From Actinomycetes bacterium (GTDB lineage: Bacteria > Actinomycetota > Acidimicrobiia > Acidimicrobiales > Ilumatobacteraceae): 64,000 nt of DNA. The notes under the pieces are model-generated. The model ran no database searches. It was not told the DNA's origin and saw nothing but the letters and a program-made list of their open reading frames with translations. Numbering within the stretch: the stretch's first letter is position 1; each line of letters begins with the position of its first letter. A program made the translations under genes and the position numbers. Positions 8,722-17,086 of this stretch are shown piece by piece. Where the stretch lies: positions 1 through 64,000 of the forward strand of contig JANXUF010000058.1 in NCBI GenBank assembly GCA_025356335.1, in the 5' to 3' direction.

Positions 8722-9537
8722 TCAATGCCCGATCGCGCGATCGAGGGCACGGAGCGTGAACTCAGCAACGTGGCAGGCCTCCCGGACGACCAGCTGAGCC
8801 ATCTCTGCTGACACGCCGCTCGGCAGCGTCCGCCCGTGACCGGTGCCCTGTAGGCCGCGAAGTTCGTTGACTTGCTCGGCGAGGGTCCAAGCGCTCTGCA
8901 CGATCTTTCGGATCTGCGGGCCACCTGGCTGGCTGATGTCGACCTGCTGAGGCAGAAGACCGAGCCGCTCCCGGGCGAGGTGCCAGAGCTCCGAGAAGTC
9001 AGCATTTGCGCGAGGTTCGAAGCCGACTTCTTGCAGTACGAACTTGGCGGTCGATTCGAGCAGTTCCTTCGCCGTGCCGATCAGCAGGCCGGGATCGTCG
9101 GTGGCGGCCTTGAGACGGTCGATCTGTTCGTCGAGTGCCACCCGACCGCCGGTCTCGAGGTCAATCGCCCCGATTGTGCGCAGCTGCCCTGCATCGTCCA
9201 GCTTCCAGCCGGCACGTTGGAATGCCTGCTGCGCGGAGCGGACTGCGGCGATGTCGTACTGCTCGTGGCTTGGATCAAAGCTGCCGTGCGCGCGCATCTC
9301 TGCGAGCAGTCGATCAACCAAGTCGTGCGCACGCTGCGGCCGACCCAGTGCGGCGAGCAGGACCGTGCGAATCCGAATTTCCTTGCTCGGCCCCTGGGCC
9401 ATGGGGTCGTACGGGTCGTCCGACGCGTAGCCAGTCTGCGTGAACACGGTGGTCAGAACTGTGTGTCGGGGCCCTGCGCCGCCGCCGAAGATGCGACCGA
9501 CGGCTGCGGCGATCTCCGGACTGACGGGCTGGCCCAC
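8722..9537 (-). CDS. Abortive-infection C-terminal (Abi_C) family protein
   Basis: This 271-aa protein probably acts in phage defence. The C-terminal part carries the Abi_C pattern: the ELLESTAKFVLQE helix near residue 158, then NELRGLQGTGHGR near 224, then a long helix ending in ALDRAIGH. The N-terminal half is unassigned and helical. The ORF track starts at a GTG at 9561, inside the upstream stop region. I prefer the GTG at 9537, which has GGAG 7 nt upstream and leaves a 13-bp gap after the TIR gene. It is co-directional with and downstream of that gene, so the two are probably a two-gene module. The biochemical activity of Abi_C domains is not established. Confidence 0.8.
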   Translation of the reverse strand: MGQPVSPEIAAAVGRIFGGGAGPRHTVLTTVFTQTGYASDDPYDPMAQGPSKEIRIRTVLLAALGRPQRAHDLVDRLLAEMRAHGSFDPSHEQYDIAAVRSAQQAFQRAGWKLDDAGQLRTIGAIDLETGGRVALDEQIDRLKAATDDPGLLIGTAKELLESTAKFVLQEVGFEPRANADFSELWHLARERLGLLPQQVDISQPGGPQIRKIVQSAWTLAEQVNELRGLQGTGHGRTLPSGVSAEMAQLVVREACHVAEFTLRALDRAIGH

Positions 9538-9550
9538 TGAGGTTCTCCGA

Positions 9551-10324
9551 TCAGGCCGCACGCGGGCGTCGGATGACGTCGTGCAGTTCGTTGGCGATCT
9601 CGGCGATGGTCGAGGTTGCGCTATTGAGCGCGACCTTGTCGGCTAGCGACGGGCTGCGGCGGATGATCTCGTCCTTCGAGATGTTGTGCCAGATTGGCAG
9701 CAGGATCTGTTGTCCGGTCATCTCGCGCACAACAAGGCCGTCGAGTTCGTACTGAGCCCAGTTCTTGTTGAAAAAGTGCACCGACAACACGACGACTCCG
9801 AAGCGGCTGTTGGCAAGCCCAGCGTCGATCTTGCGGCGCAGGCTGTCGCCGACACGTAGCTCAAACTCGTCGTACCAGACGCTGAGGCCGAGATCTGCCA
9901 ACGCCTGGGCGAGTTCTCGGACGAATGACTCCTTGTCCTCCGAGGCGTGAGAGATGAAGACGTCGTAATCTCGATGCACGTCTACGCCCTGCAGATCGAC
10001 GATGTTGTCGCCGATCTCGTCGATCGACCGCCGCGCCGACGGGCTTGGTGCGAGACGGCCCGGCAATATCCGCACCGACGAGCGAACGCTTCCCGTGTGT
10101 CCGCCAAGGTCAATGACCACGTACCAGTGGCCGACCTGCGGAATCGTCAGCCGTACGGGTGAGCGTGTGTAGTGGCCGCCGTGGTAGCGGTGTTGGCGTC
10201 CTTGGCGGAGCGCGTGGAAGTTCGAAGAGTCGACGAGGCGGACGTTGGCGGCGTTACCGGACAGCGTGACTTCAACTACCGAGCCGGCGGTCTGTTGGCC
10301 AAGGTCGTAGTGGGCATACTTCAT
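9551..10324 (-). CDS. DUF1883-TIR domain protein, probable NAD-consuming defence effector or sensor
   Basis: This 257-aa protein has two domains. Residues 1-90 match the DUF1883 pattern (MKYAHYDLG, VEVTLSGNAANVRLVDSSNF), a compact beta domain often fused to TIR. Residues 119-250 are a TIR domain (DYDVFISHASEDK, LSVWYDEFELRVGDSL). The glutamate in FNKNWAQYEL (E193) sits where catalytic TIR NADases have theirs, so NAD cleavage is plausible. The track start at 10474 would add 50 low-quality residues; the ATG at 10324 has AGAGGA 7 nt upstream. It is cotranscribed with the Abi_C gene and divergent from an HNH-like gene, inside an integrated element, which supports a role in anti-phage defence. Confidence 0.9.
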   Translation of the reverse strand: MKYAHYDLGQQTAGSVVEVTLSGNAANVRLVDSSNFHALRQGRQHRYHGGHYTRSPVRLTIPQVGHWYVVIDLGGHTGSVRSSVRILPGRLAPSPSARRSIDEIGDNIVDLQGVDVHRDYDVFISHASEDKESFVRELAQALADLGLSVWYDEFELRVGDSLRRKIDAGLANSRFGVVVLSVHFFNKNWAQYELDGLVVREMTGQQILLPIWHNISKDEIIRRSPSLADKVALNSATSTIAEIANELHDVIRRPRAA

Positions 10325-10417
10325 TTCAGGTCCTCTGCCGTGAGGCGGGCGGATCGGGCGCCTCGGATGGGTCAGCTTACACGCTTGTGATTTGCCCCCA
10401 TCCCCGACCAAAATGGC

Positions 10418-11281
10418 GTGATGAGGATGTGCATGTGGCAATGCGGCTCGACGAGCAGGATCACACGCGAGCACGTCTTCTCTGACTGGCTGAACCGCGT
10501 TCCTCTGCTGCCACCGGGGCAGTCATGGCAGATGTTCATAACTCGCGACGGTGGCCGACCACCGATCGAGCGGACGAGCCCAGTGCTCGACCAGAAAGTG
10601 GGCCGCTACTGCCAGGATTGCAACACCGGATGGATGTCCGACATCGAGGGCAACGCCCACCAGATCGCCACGTCGTTGATCCTCGGGCAACGGGCAAGCC
10701 TTACGCCGGCTGATCAGCTGGCGCTGGCAACCTGGGCCACTCTGCGCGCCTACGTGATCGAGGCTTCGCAGATCGGCGGTGAGCGCGACGTGTTGGCGAC
10801 GGCGACCGACTACGTGGCGATGTTCGTGGGGCACCGACCATCGTCTGAAACGCTGGTACACCTGGCCCGTTTCGCCGAGCCAGGCGGCATCTATGCCTGG
10901 CCGTGCTATGGGCGCGGCTGGGTCGAAGGCGGGGTCGACCTTGTCCAGTGGTCGACGACCATCGTGATCGGACACCTCGTCCTCCGTGTCTGCGGCCGCG
11001 ATGGAGGCACCCCCGGCAAGCCATCTGTGCTGGCCCCGGAGTTCGCCAACCTCTCCTCGTTCGACGAGAAAGGCGTCTATCGGATCTGGCCGCCCGCGCC
11101 GTACACGATTCAGTTCCCACCGCCACGGCAGCTCACCCGGCAGACCATCATCGACTTCGCTAGCGAGCCTCTCCCGCAGATGAGCACGCAGTGTCCCGAT
11201 CCGCCCGCGTGTACGGGCTGCGGGACACTTCACGAGGACAACCCAGAGCTGGCCAGCGGAACCACCCCACCAATCCAGTAG
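10418..11281 (+). CDS. HNH-like zinc-binding protein
   Basis: This 287-aa protein has an N-terminal zinc-finger pair: CMWQCGS near residue 5 with REHVFSDWL, then CQDCNTGWMSDIE near residue 67. This C-x-x-x-C / E-H / C-x-x-C-N arrangement is seen in a widespread family of HNH-endonuclease-like proteins. A second CxxC (CTGCG) is present near the C-terminus. The remaining 200 residues are unassigned. The first residues offer three starts (GTG 10418, ATG 10421, ATG 10427). It is divergent from the TIR gene across 93 bp, so the two transcripts may be co-regulated. Nuclease activity is inference; the final metal-binding histidine of a canonical HNH site is not obvious. Confidence 0.75.
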   Translation: MMRMCMWQCGSTSRITREHVFSDWLNRVPLLPPGQSWQMFITRDGGRPPIERTSPVLDQKVGRYCQDCNTGWMSDIEGNAHQIATSLILGQRASLTPADQLALATWATLRAYVIEASQIGGERDVLATATDYVAMFVGHRPSSETLVHLARFAEPGGIYAWPCYGRGWVEGGVDLVQWSTTIVIGHLVLRVCGRDGGTPGKPSVLAPEFANLSSFDEKGVYRIWPPAPYTIQFPPPRQLTRQTIIDFASEPLPQMSTQCPDPPACTGCGTLHEDNPELASGTTPPIQ

Positions 11282-11543
11282 CAGGTTGACCACGCCGTCC
11301 CCGGCATGTGAGCGAACGAGCCTTGCTTACCGTCCGTGAGCCAGCTCGGGTCTGTGTACCGGCATGGCTGCTGAGACAGCGCGTCTGTGACGGCGCGTCG
11401 GAGCGGGTTCCAATCGGGAACTCCTCGCGAAACACCGTTTCGCGACCCGTGGTCCGCGAAAAGCATTAGAAGAACCATTAGAAGTCGGGTGCCTGAACGA
11501 CGAAGCCCTGGCCCGCCGTAGTGGCTGACCAGGGCTTTCTTAG
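11282..11543 (+). other. Junction region between the element cargo and the tRNA gene
   Basis: These 262 bp hold no supportable gene. They contain the second copy of the word GTGACGGCGCGTC (11387-11399), a perfect inverted repeat CGCGAAAC-acc-GTTTCGCG at 11426-11444, a doubled CATTAGAAG, and a hairpin terminator. The right attachment site of an integrated element would be expected at the 11543/11544 boundary, where the tRNA 3' end begins. Confidence 0.5.
11503..11541 (+). terminator. Hairpin terminator next to the tRNA gene
   Basis: A perfect 9-bp stem, AAGCCCTGG at 11503-11511 pairing with CCAGGGCTT at 11529-11537, is followed on the plus strand by TTCTTA. It could end the HNH-gene transcript. 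On the minus strand it lies just after the tRNA 3' end and could also act there, though without a U tract on that side. Confidence 0.6.
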
Positions 11544-11617
<74 letters not shown>

Positions 11618-11666
11618 TCGAGGTGCGACAGGAACGATATCGCCTGCTCTCAACCCTTACAACCCC

Positions 11667-14600
11667 CTACGCTCCCGTCGTCGGCGTGGTGCCGGAGGGG
11701 CTCGTGCTCGACGACGACGATGACGAAGGGTTTGACGACGTGGTTGACGAAGGGGTTGACGACGTCGTGGATCCAGCCGTCGTGTTGGCCGTCACGGTGG
11801 TTCCTGTTGCAAGTGACGCAGCTTGTGCAGCCTTGGTGTATGCCTCGTTCAACTTCGTCTGATAGGTACCGAGATCGCCGGCCTTCAGCGCAACCTGGGC
11901 GGCGTTGTAGGCGGCCTGCGCCTGTGTGAGCAACTGCTCGGGTGTCGCAGTGCCCGTCCCGGTACCCGCAGACGGCGTAGTGGTCGACGGATTCGACCCG
12001 GTCCCGGTCCCCGTGCCGGTCCCGGTCCCAGCTGCAGTTCCTGCGCTGGCGTCCGACGAGTTGCAGCTGTTGCTCGTGCCGCTGGTGTCGTTCTGTGCCG
12101 GACGATCGCCGATGACGACTCTGACACCCGGGAAGAGCGAGTCGATCGCGTCCCCGATCGAGGCGCCACACGTCGAGTTGTCACCGCTCGTCACCGATAC
12201 GGCGACGAGGCTGGCGACTTGTGTATCGCCACTCGTGTTGACGAGGAACCACGGCCTCACCCAGATCAACCCGCTACCGTCCGCCTTCAGCGGGATCAAT
12301 TGCGTGTCCCCGAACTCGACCTGGGTGCCACCTTGGCCGAGGAGCGACAGTGTCTTGGAGAATGTCGTCTCGATGTTGGCGTGTACCTGGGTCGGTCCGC
12401 TCGTCTTCTTGCCGTCCGGCAGCGTGCCGTTGACCGAATAGGCGATCAGTGTGCCGTAGTCCTTCGGATCGCTCGATGCCGTCATGAAGCCCTGGAGTTC
12501 CTGGCGGGCACCGTCCGCCGAGAACGGAACGTACGGACGGAACAGCACGAACTCCGACGTCGAAGCATCGGGTGCCTGGAACATCGTGTAGTACGGCTCG
12601 AACTTCGCTTTGTTGGAGTCCTGCACCCGACCGGAACCGGCGGCGACGGTATTCGCCGACGTGTCAGCGGCGACACTCGCCTGGTTGTGGATCGTGTCAG
12701 GCTCTTGGGCGACGCTCCAGGCATTGGCCTGGTTGTAGAACGCGGTCGGATCATTCAACTGGTACCGGCCGTACATGTTCGTCTGCACACGGAAGAGGTC
12801 CTCCGGGTACCGGAAATGCGAACGCAATTCGGCCGGGATGTCAGCGCCGGATGTGAACAGTTTCGGGAACGCCGACTGCCATACCTTGATGATCGGATCG
12901 GTGTCGTCGACGACATAGAGCGTGACGGTGCCGTTGTAGGCATCGACGACAGCCTTGACCGAGTTGCGCACGTAGTTGTACGAACCGCCGAGCCCGCTGC
13001 CGTCCGGCAGCTGACGGTTGTCGGCGAACTGTGCGTTCGGGTAGCGGCCGGACGTCGTGTAGGCGTCCTCGATCCACACCAGTCGGCCGTCGTAGACGAC
13101 AGGATACGGATCGGCATCGAGCTTGAGGAACGGCGCAACCTTGGAGATGCGCGTCTTGACATCACGGTTGTAGATGACCTTCGAGCTTTCGCTGATCAGC
13201 TTGGAACCGAACATGTTGTACTCGCCGAACGACACGGCGAAGGCGAGTTTGCGCAGCGTCGAATCGAGCTTGACGCCGTCAGTACCGGTGTAGTTCGGCT
13301 GCGAAGGATCGAGTGACTGTTCGGCGTTGCCGGTGCCGACGACCGAGTAGCCGGACAGTTGGTCGCCGACGTAGATCTCCGGACGCTTGAGGTTCAACGT
13401 GTTCGTGGGGGTCGTCAGATCCACGTAATCCGGTGCGCCGTCGACAGTGACCTGACTCGACGGAGCGAACGCCAGGCCGTAGCCGGAGGTGTACGACAGG
13501 TGCTGGCCGACCCATGAACCTGAAGGAATGTTGCTCGGGTTGAGTTCGCGAGCCGACAGCGTGACCTGCTGCTCACGGCCGTCGAGCGTATATCGATCGG
13601 TGTCGACGTTGGTGAACTGGTAGTAGGCGCGCTGGCCCTGCTTGCTCTGGAACGTCTTCTGGAAGATCGTCGGATCGATCAATCGTACGTTCTTGAACGA
13701 GCTGATGCTCTTGGTGTTGTCGACATCGGTGGACGCGATGTCGCCCTGGGTGATCGGCACCGTCTTGACCTTGTCGAGTCCGATCGCATGGTTCGTGGCC
13801 TCGATGTTGTGGATGATCGTGTCGTGCTCTTTGGTGAGTTCACTCGGCTGCACCGACACCCGCTGGACGATCGCCGGATAGATCGTGCCGGCGACGACGG
13901 CGACGATGAGCCATAGCCCAACGGAGATGACCGGAAGGGCAATACCCTTCTGACGCACGTTGTAGATCAGCAGGATCGCTGCCAGCAGCGAGATGACGAT
14001 CAGCAGATTGGTCGCAGGAAGCTGCGCGTTCTTCTCCGTGTACGAGAGTCCGTCGACGGTGCCGCGGGTCGACGTCGTCAGTTCGAAACGCTGCAGCCAA
14101 TAATCGACCGCCTTCAAAAGTGCCATCGCTGCGAGCAGTACGGACAGGTGCAATTTCACCTGCGCAGTCACGTGGCGAGCGCCAGGCTGCAGGCGGATGC
14201 CGCCATTGACATAGTGGGCGACCGCCGTCAGCAGCGTGATGAGGAAAAGGCTGGCGAACAGCCAGTCGACGACGAACATCAGGAACGGCAGCTTGAACAT
14301 GTAGAAACCGACGTCACGTCCGAACTCCGGATCGGCGATCCCGAAGCCCTTGGAGTTGCGGAACATGAGCCATTCCTGCCAGTGACCGGACGTCGGCAGA
14401 CCGACGATCAACCCGAACAACACGGCAAAGACGGCACGAACGATGGGCTGCCGAGTACCGATGACCTCGTGATAGCGATCGAGGATCTGATCCTCTGGAC
14501 CGTCCGAATGCACCAACGGCGCCAACCGGTCGGCGATTGCCAGGCTGACGATCGCAATGGCGATGAAAGCTACGGTGAAGACGAGCGCGAGCAGCAGTTT

Positions 14601-14807
14601 GGTTCTGAGGACGCCCCAGAAGACGTCACCCCGTCCGAGCGAGTCGAACCACCACGCATCGACCGCGAAATTGGACACGCTCTTTGCCGAGATGAACACC
14701 ACGATGATGGTCGCGACGATCACGACGAGGGCGATACGCCCCCGGCCTGTCAGTGGATTGCGGAACTCGCGGGTGGGTCGGCGGGGAAGATCAGAGGGTG
14801 TCCGCAT
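11667..14807 (-). CDS. UPF0182 family large membrane protein
   Basis: This protein of about 1046 residues belongs to UPF0182, which is widespread in Actinobacteria and of unknown function. The N-terminal third contains roughly seven hydrophobic segments (for example IALVVIVATIIVVFISA, LLLALVFTVAFIAIAIVSLAIA, LIVISLLAAILLIYNV). The central part is a large extracytoplasmic domain, and the C-terminus has a low-complexity TGTGTG/Ser-Thr tail containing a short helical segment. The ATG at 14807 is used because conserved sequence starts soon after; a TTG at 14828 is the alternative and neither has a convincing ribosome site. It lies directly after the DivIVA-like gene on the same strand, 78 bp away, so the two may share a transcript. 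Confidence 0.92.
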   Translation of the reverse strand: MRTPSDLPRRPTREFRNPLTGRGRIALVVIVATIIVVFISAKSVSNFAVDAWWFDSLGRGDVFWGVLRTKLLLALVFTVAFIAIAIVSLAIADRLAPLVHSDGPEDQILDRYHEVIGTRQPIVRAVFAVLFGLIVGLPTSGHWQEWLMFRNSKGFGIADPEFGRDVGFYMFKLPFLMFVVDWLFASLFLITLLTAVAHYVNGGIRLQPGARHVTAQVKLHLSVLLAAMALLKAVDYWLQRFELTTSTRGTVDGLSYTEKNAQLPATNLLIVISLLAAILLIYNVRQKGIALPVISVGLWLIVAVVAGTIYPAIVQRVSVQPSELTKEHDTIIHNIEATNHAIGLDKVKTVPITQGDIASTDVDNTKSISSFKNVRLIDPTIFQKTFQSKQGQRAYYQFTNVDTDRYTLDGREQQVTLSARELNPSNIPSGSWVGQHLSYTSGYGLAFAPSSQVTVDGAPDYVDLTTPTNTLNLKRPEIYVGDQLSGYSVVGTGNAEQSLDPSQPNYTGTDGVKLDSTLRKLAFAVSFGEYNMFGSKLISESSKVIYNRDVKTRISKVAPFLKLDADPYPVVYDGRLVWIEDAYTTSGRYPNAQFADNRQLPDGSGLGGSYNYVRNSVKAVVDAYNGTVTLYVVDDTDPIIKVWQSAFPKLFTSGADIPAELRSHFRYPEDLFRVQTNMYGRYQLNDPTAFYNQANAWSVAQEPDTIHNQASVAADTSANTVAAGSGRVQDSNKAKFEPYYTMFQAPDASTSEFVLFRPYVPFSADGARQELQGFMTASSDPKDYGTLIAYSVNGTLPDGKKTSGPTQVHANIETTFSKTLSLLGQGGTQVEFGDTQLIPLKADGSGLIWVRPWFLVNTSGDTQVASLVAVSVTSGDNSTCGASIGDAIDSLFPGVRVVIGDRPAQNDTSGTSNSCNSSDASAGTAAGTGTGTGTGTGSNPSTTTPSAGTGTGTATPEQLLTQAQAAYNAAQVALKAGDLGTYQTKLNEAYTKAAQAASLATGTTVTANTTAGSTTSSTPSSTTSSNPSSSSSSSTSPSGTTPTTGA

Positions 14808-14885
14808 CGACCGTGACGCTAGCCGCAATCTCTCGTAGAAAGGCTGGCAGCTCGAACCGGTCGCCGAGGACGACGTCGCGAGCGA

Positions 14886-16946
14886 CTATGGCCGCCCGGC
14901 AGCGACGATCAGGCAGCGGCAGCCGAGGTGCGCTGGAGATGAGAGGTCTCCGGTCGGAAAGGCATCGCCGAATTGGACGACGCCGGCAGCAGCGTTGGTG
15001 CTGCATTCGCCGCAAGCGGGGTTGGCCGGCGAAATGATCCACGACACGGCGGTGCCTGGGACGAGCACGGCCGAAACACCACGGGCGTAGGCGGAGGCAG
15101 CGAGATCCGCGGCCGCGGTATCGAGCACCGACGTCTTCCATTCACGGTAGATCCCGCGCACAGTCTGTCCGAGTTTGTCGTTCGACGACTGGGCGGCGAC
15201 CGCTGCGTACAGCCGTTCGCGCAGCGGCTGCACAACAGCTTCTTCGACTTCGGCCAGCAGCGTCTCGATGATCCCGGCATCGGCGATCCGACGTTGCGGA
15301 TCACCGGCTGGATCGGAGAACATCGCTCCGCCCGTCGCCGCGGTGTACAGAGCGTCGTGGATCACCTGCGCATAGCTGCGGGCGTGTTCCGGCTCGAGCG
15401 GCACCAGCGCGTCGAGGTCGGAGACGGGTTCCTTACGGCGGAGCACATCGAGCACATCGTTCTGCTCATCGGCAAGCACCCGTTTGAGCTTGCGGGCGAC
15501 CGAGGCGGTCAGGCTCGCCAGCAGTTCGTCACGATGCTCGAAGACGGATACGTACTCTGGCCCAGCCGTCCCGACAGGAACTTCGCCGGCATCGTCTGAC
15601 GACTCCGTCGCCGGCCGTTTCTTGGGGGCTTGCCTGATCGCCGTCGGCGCAGCGACGCTCTGCTCGACGTCACGAGCGATCTCCTCCGCCTTGGCAATCT
15701 TGAGCTTGGCAAACAGCTGGTCAACGGCGACGCTACTCTGCGACTGCGTGTGATCGGCGGCGCGGCTGTCGAGCTCACCGGCGAACAACGACACCACAGA
15801 CGCCAGCGGCCCATGGTCGTCGACCGTTACGTCTCCGACCGCCGAGTCGTCGACCGTTACGTCTTCGACCGACGAGTCGTCGACCGTCACCTCTCCGACC
15901 GTTACCTCTTCGACCGCCGAGTCGTCGAGGAGGGACATTTCACCATCCGTGTCGATGCCGGTATCGGCGGTCCCAGGATGACCGTCGACGTCATCCGTTC
16001 CGGTCGCCGCATCGGGGTGCGTTGCCACCTCATCCGCGTTCGGAACGACGCCGTCTTCGTCCTCGTCGGTGGCGTTGTACATCGCCACGGACGATGACGC
16101 TCCTGCCTCCGCCTGTTCCGGCGAGGCTGCTCCACGAACCGGTGCAGCATCGGTTGCAGCTGCAGCCGCCGAGGGTTTCGCCGCAGTCTCGACCGGCTTC
16201 GGGTTCGGTGTCAGCGCCGGCAATGTCGAAGAAGCGACGGACGGACGGGGAACCATCACCGGAACGGGCCCAGTGGTCAGGGCGAGATTGACGAGTTCTT
16301 CCGGCTCGCCACCGAGTTCGTCGACCTCGACGAGCACGTCGACGGCAACGAGTCGCGCCCGCTCGAACGCCTGCATCAAGCGTTCACGTCCGGAGTTCAC
16401 CTGCATGAGCTGCATGCGGGCCAGCTCACGACGTCGGCCGACGTCGGCGAGCACCCGTTCGCGGTATTCGCGTGCCTCGTTGGCCATGTCGCGCCCCTGC
16501 GCCCGTGCTGCTTCGAGGTGCATCTGTGCTTCGATCTGCGCTTCCTGCAGACGCTTGGCAGCTTCGAGTTCCGCTTGGCTGCGGGTCGTGGCAGCTTCCT
16601 CGGCAGCCTCGCGGAGCAGGCGCGTCGCGCCCTCTTCTGCCCGTGTTCGGATCGACAAGGCAGCTTCCCGAGCGGTGGCGATGACACGCGCCGTCTCCTC
16701 GCCGAGCATGCTCGTCAGCGTTTCCTCGTCCAGCGGCAGCGTTGGAGCGATCTGCGCCTGCTTCAGTGCGGCGACCTCACGTTCGAGCTGACGCTCGCGG
16801 TCCTGCAGCCGAGTGAGCTCACCCGAGACGGTACGAAGGAGCCCGCGGACCTCATTCGGATCGAACCCACGACGCACCGTCGAAAACGTGGCGGCGGCAA
16901 TGGCATTCGGAGATGAAGGGTCTGGGCGCGAAAACTGAACGGCCAT
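14886..16946 (-). CDS. DivIVA-domain coiled-coil protein with phage-head-morphogenesis-like C-terminus
   Basis: This is a protein of about 686 residues. The N-terminus has a DivIVA-like pattern (FSTVRRGFDPNEVRGLL), followed by a long Ala/Glu/Arg coiled coil to about residue 190, as in Wag31/SepIVA-type polar growth and division proteins. Next comes an acidic linker with a 10-residue repeat (VGDVTVDD). The last 200 residues are globular and end in SPANPACGECSTNAAAG and SSPAHLGCRCLI, matching the C-x-x-C plus PxHxxCRC signature of SPP1 gp7/Mu F-like phage head proteins. That combination is unusual. I start it at ATG 16946 (MAVQFSRP), because the 11 extra track residues look non-conserved. The role is inferred to be in cell envelope organisation; what the C-terminus does is unknown. 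Confidence 0.75.
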   Translation of the reverse strand: MAVQFSRPDPSSPNAIAAATFSTVRRGFDPNEVRGLLRTVSGELTRLQDRERQLEREVAALKQAQIAPTLPLDEETLTSMLGEETARVIATAREAALSIRTRAEEGATRLLREAAEEAATTRSQAELEAAKRLQEAQIEAQMHLEAARAQGRDMANEAREYRERVLADVGRRRELARMQLMQVNSGRERLMQAFERARLVAVDVLVEVDELGGEPEELVNLALTTGPVPVMVPRPSVASSTLPALTPNPKPVETAAKPSAAAAATDAAPVRGAASPEQAEAGASSSVAMYNATDEDEDGVVPNADEVATHPDAATGTDDVDGHPGTADTGIDTDGEMSLLDDSAVEEVTVGEVTVDDSSVEDVTVDDSAVGDVTVDDHGPLASVVSLFAGELDSRAADHTQSQSSVAVDQLFAKLKIAKAEEIARDVEQSVAAPTAIRQAPKKRPATESSDDAGEVPVGTAGPEYVSVFEHRDELLASLTASVARKLKRVLADEQNDVLDVLRRKEPVSDLDALVPLEPEHARSYAQVIHDALYTAATGGAMFSDPAGDPQRRIADAGIIETLLAEVEEAVVQPLRERLYAAVAAQSSNDKLGQTVRGIYREWKTSVLDTAAADLAASAYARGVSAVLVPGTAVSWIISPANPACGECSTNAAAGVVQFGDAFPTGDLSSPAHLGCRCLIVAAGRP
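15817..15927 (-). repeat. 30-bp tandem repeat encoding an acidic 10-residue repeat
   Basis: A unit close to TCGTCGACCGTTACGTCTCC is repeated with a 30-bp period for about three and a half copies with minor changes. It encodes the acidic linker repeat (S-A-V-G-D-V-T-V-D-D type) of the DivIVA-like protein. Such in-frame repeats are prone to copy-number change between strains. Confidence 0.75.
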
Positions 16947-17086
16947 AAGCAGCAAACAGTACGACGAGTGGCCGAACATTTCGCGGCACTCGCCGGAGTC
17001 GTCGTCAGACCGACGTCAGTTCGTCGTCAGTTCGTCGTGTGATTCATCGGACTGTCGTCAACCTCACAGGTCGTCGCGTCGTTCCG

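Noticed and set aside
11823-13316. 497-aa plus-strand ORF opposite UPF0182
   Set aside because: Shadow frame; Arg-rich, no family resemblance, and UPF0182 on the other strand is clear.
15817-15927. Possible CRISPR array at the 30-bp repeats
   Set aside because: The repeats are directly head to tail without spacers and are in-frame coding repeats.
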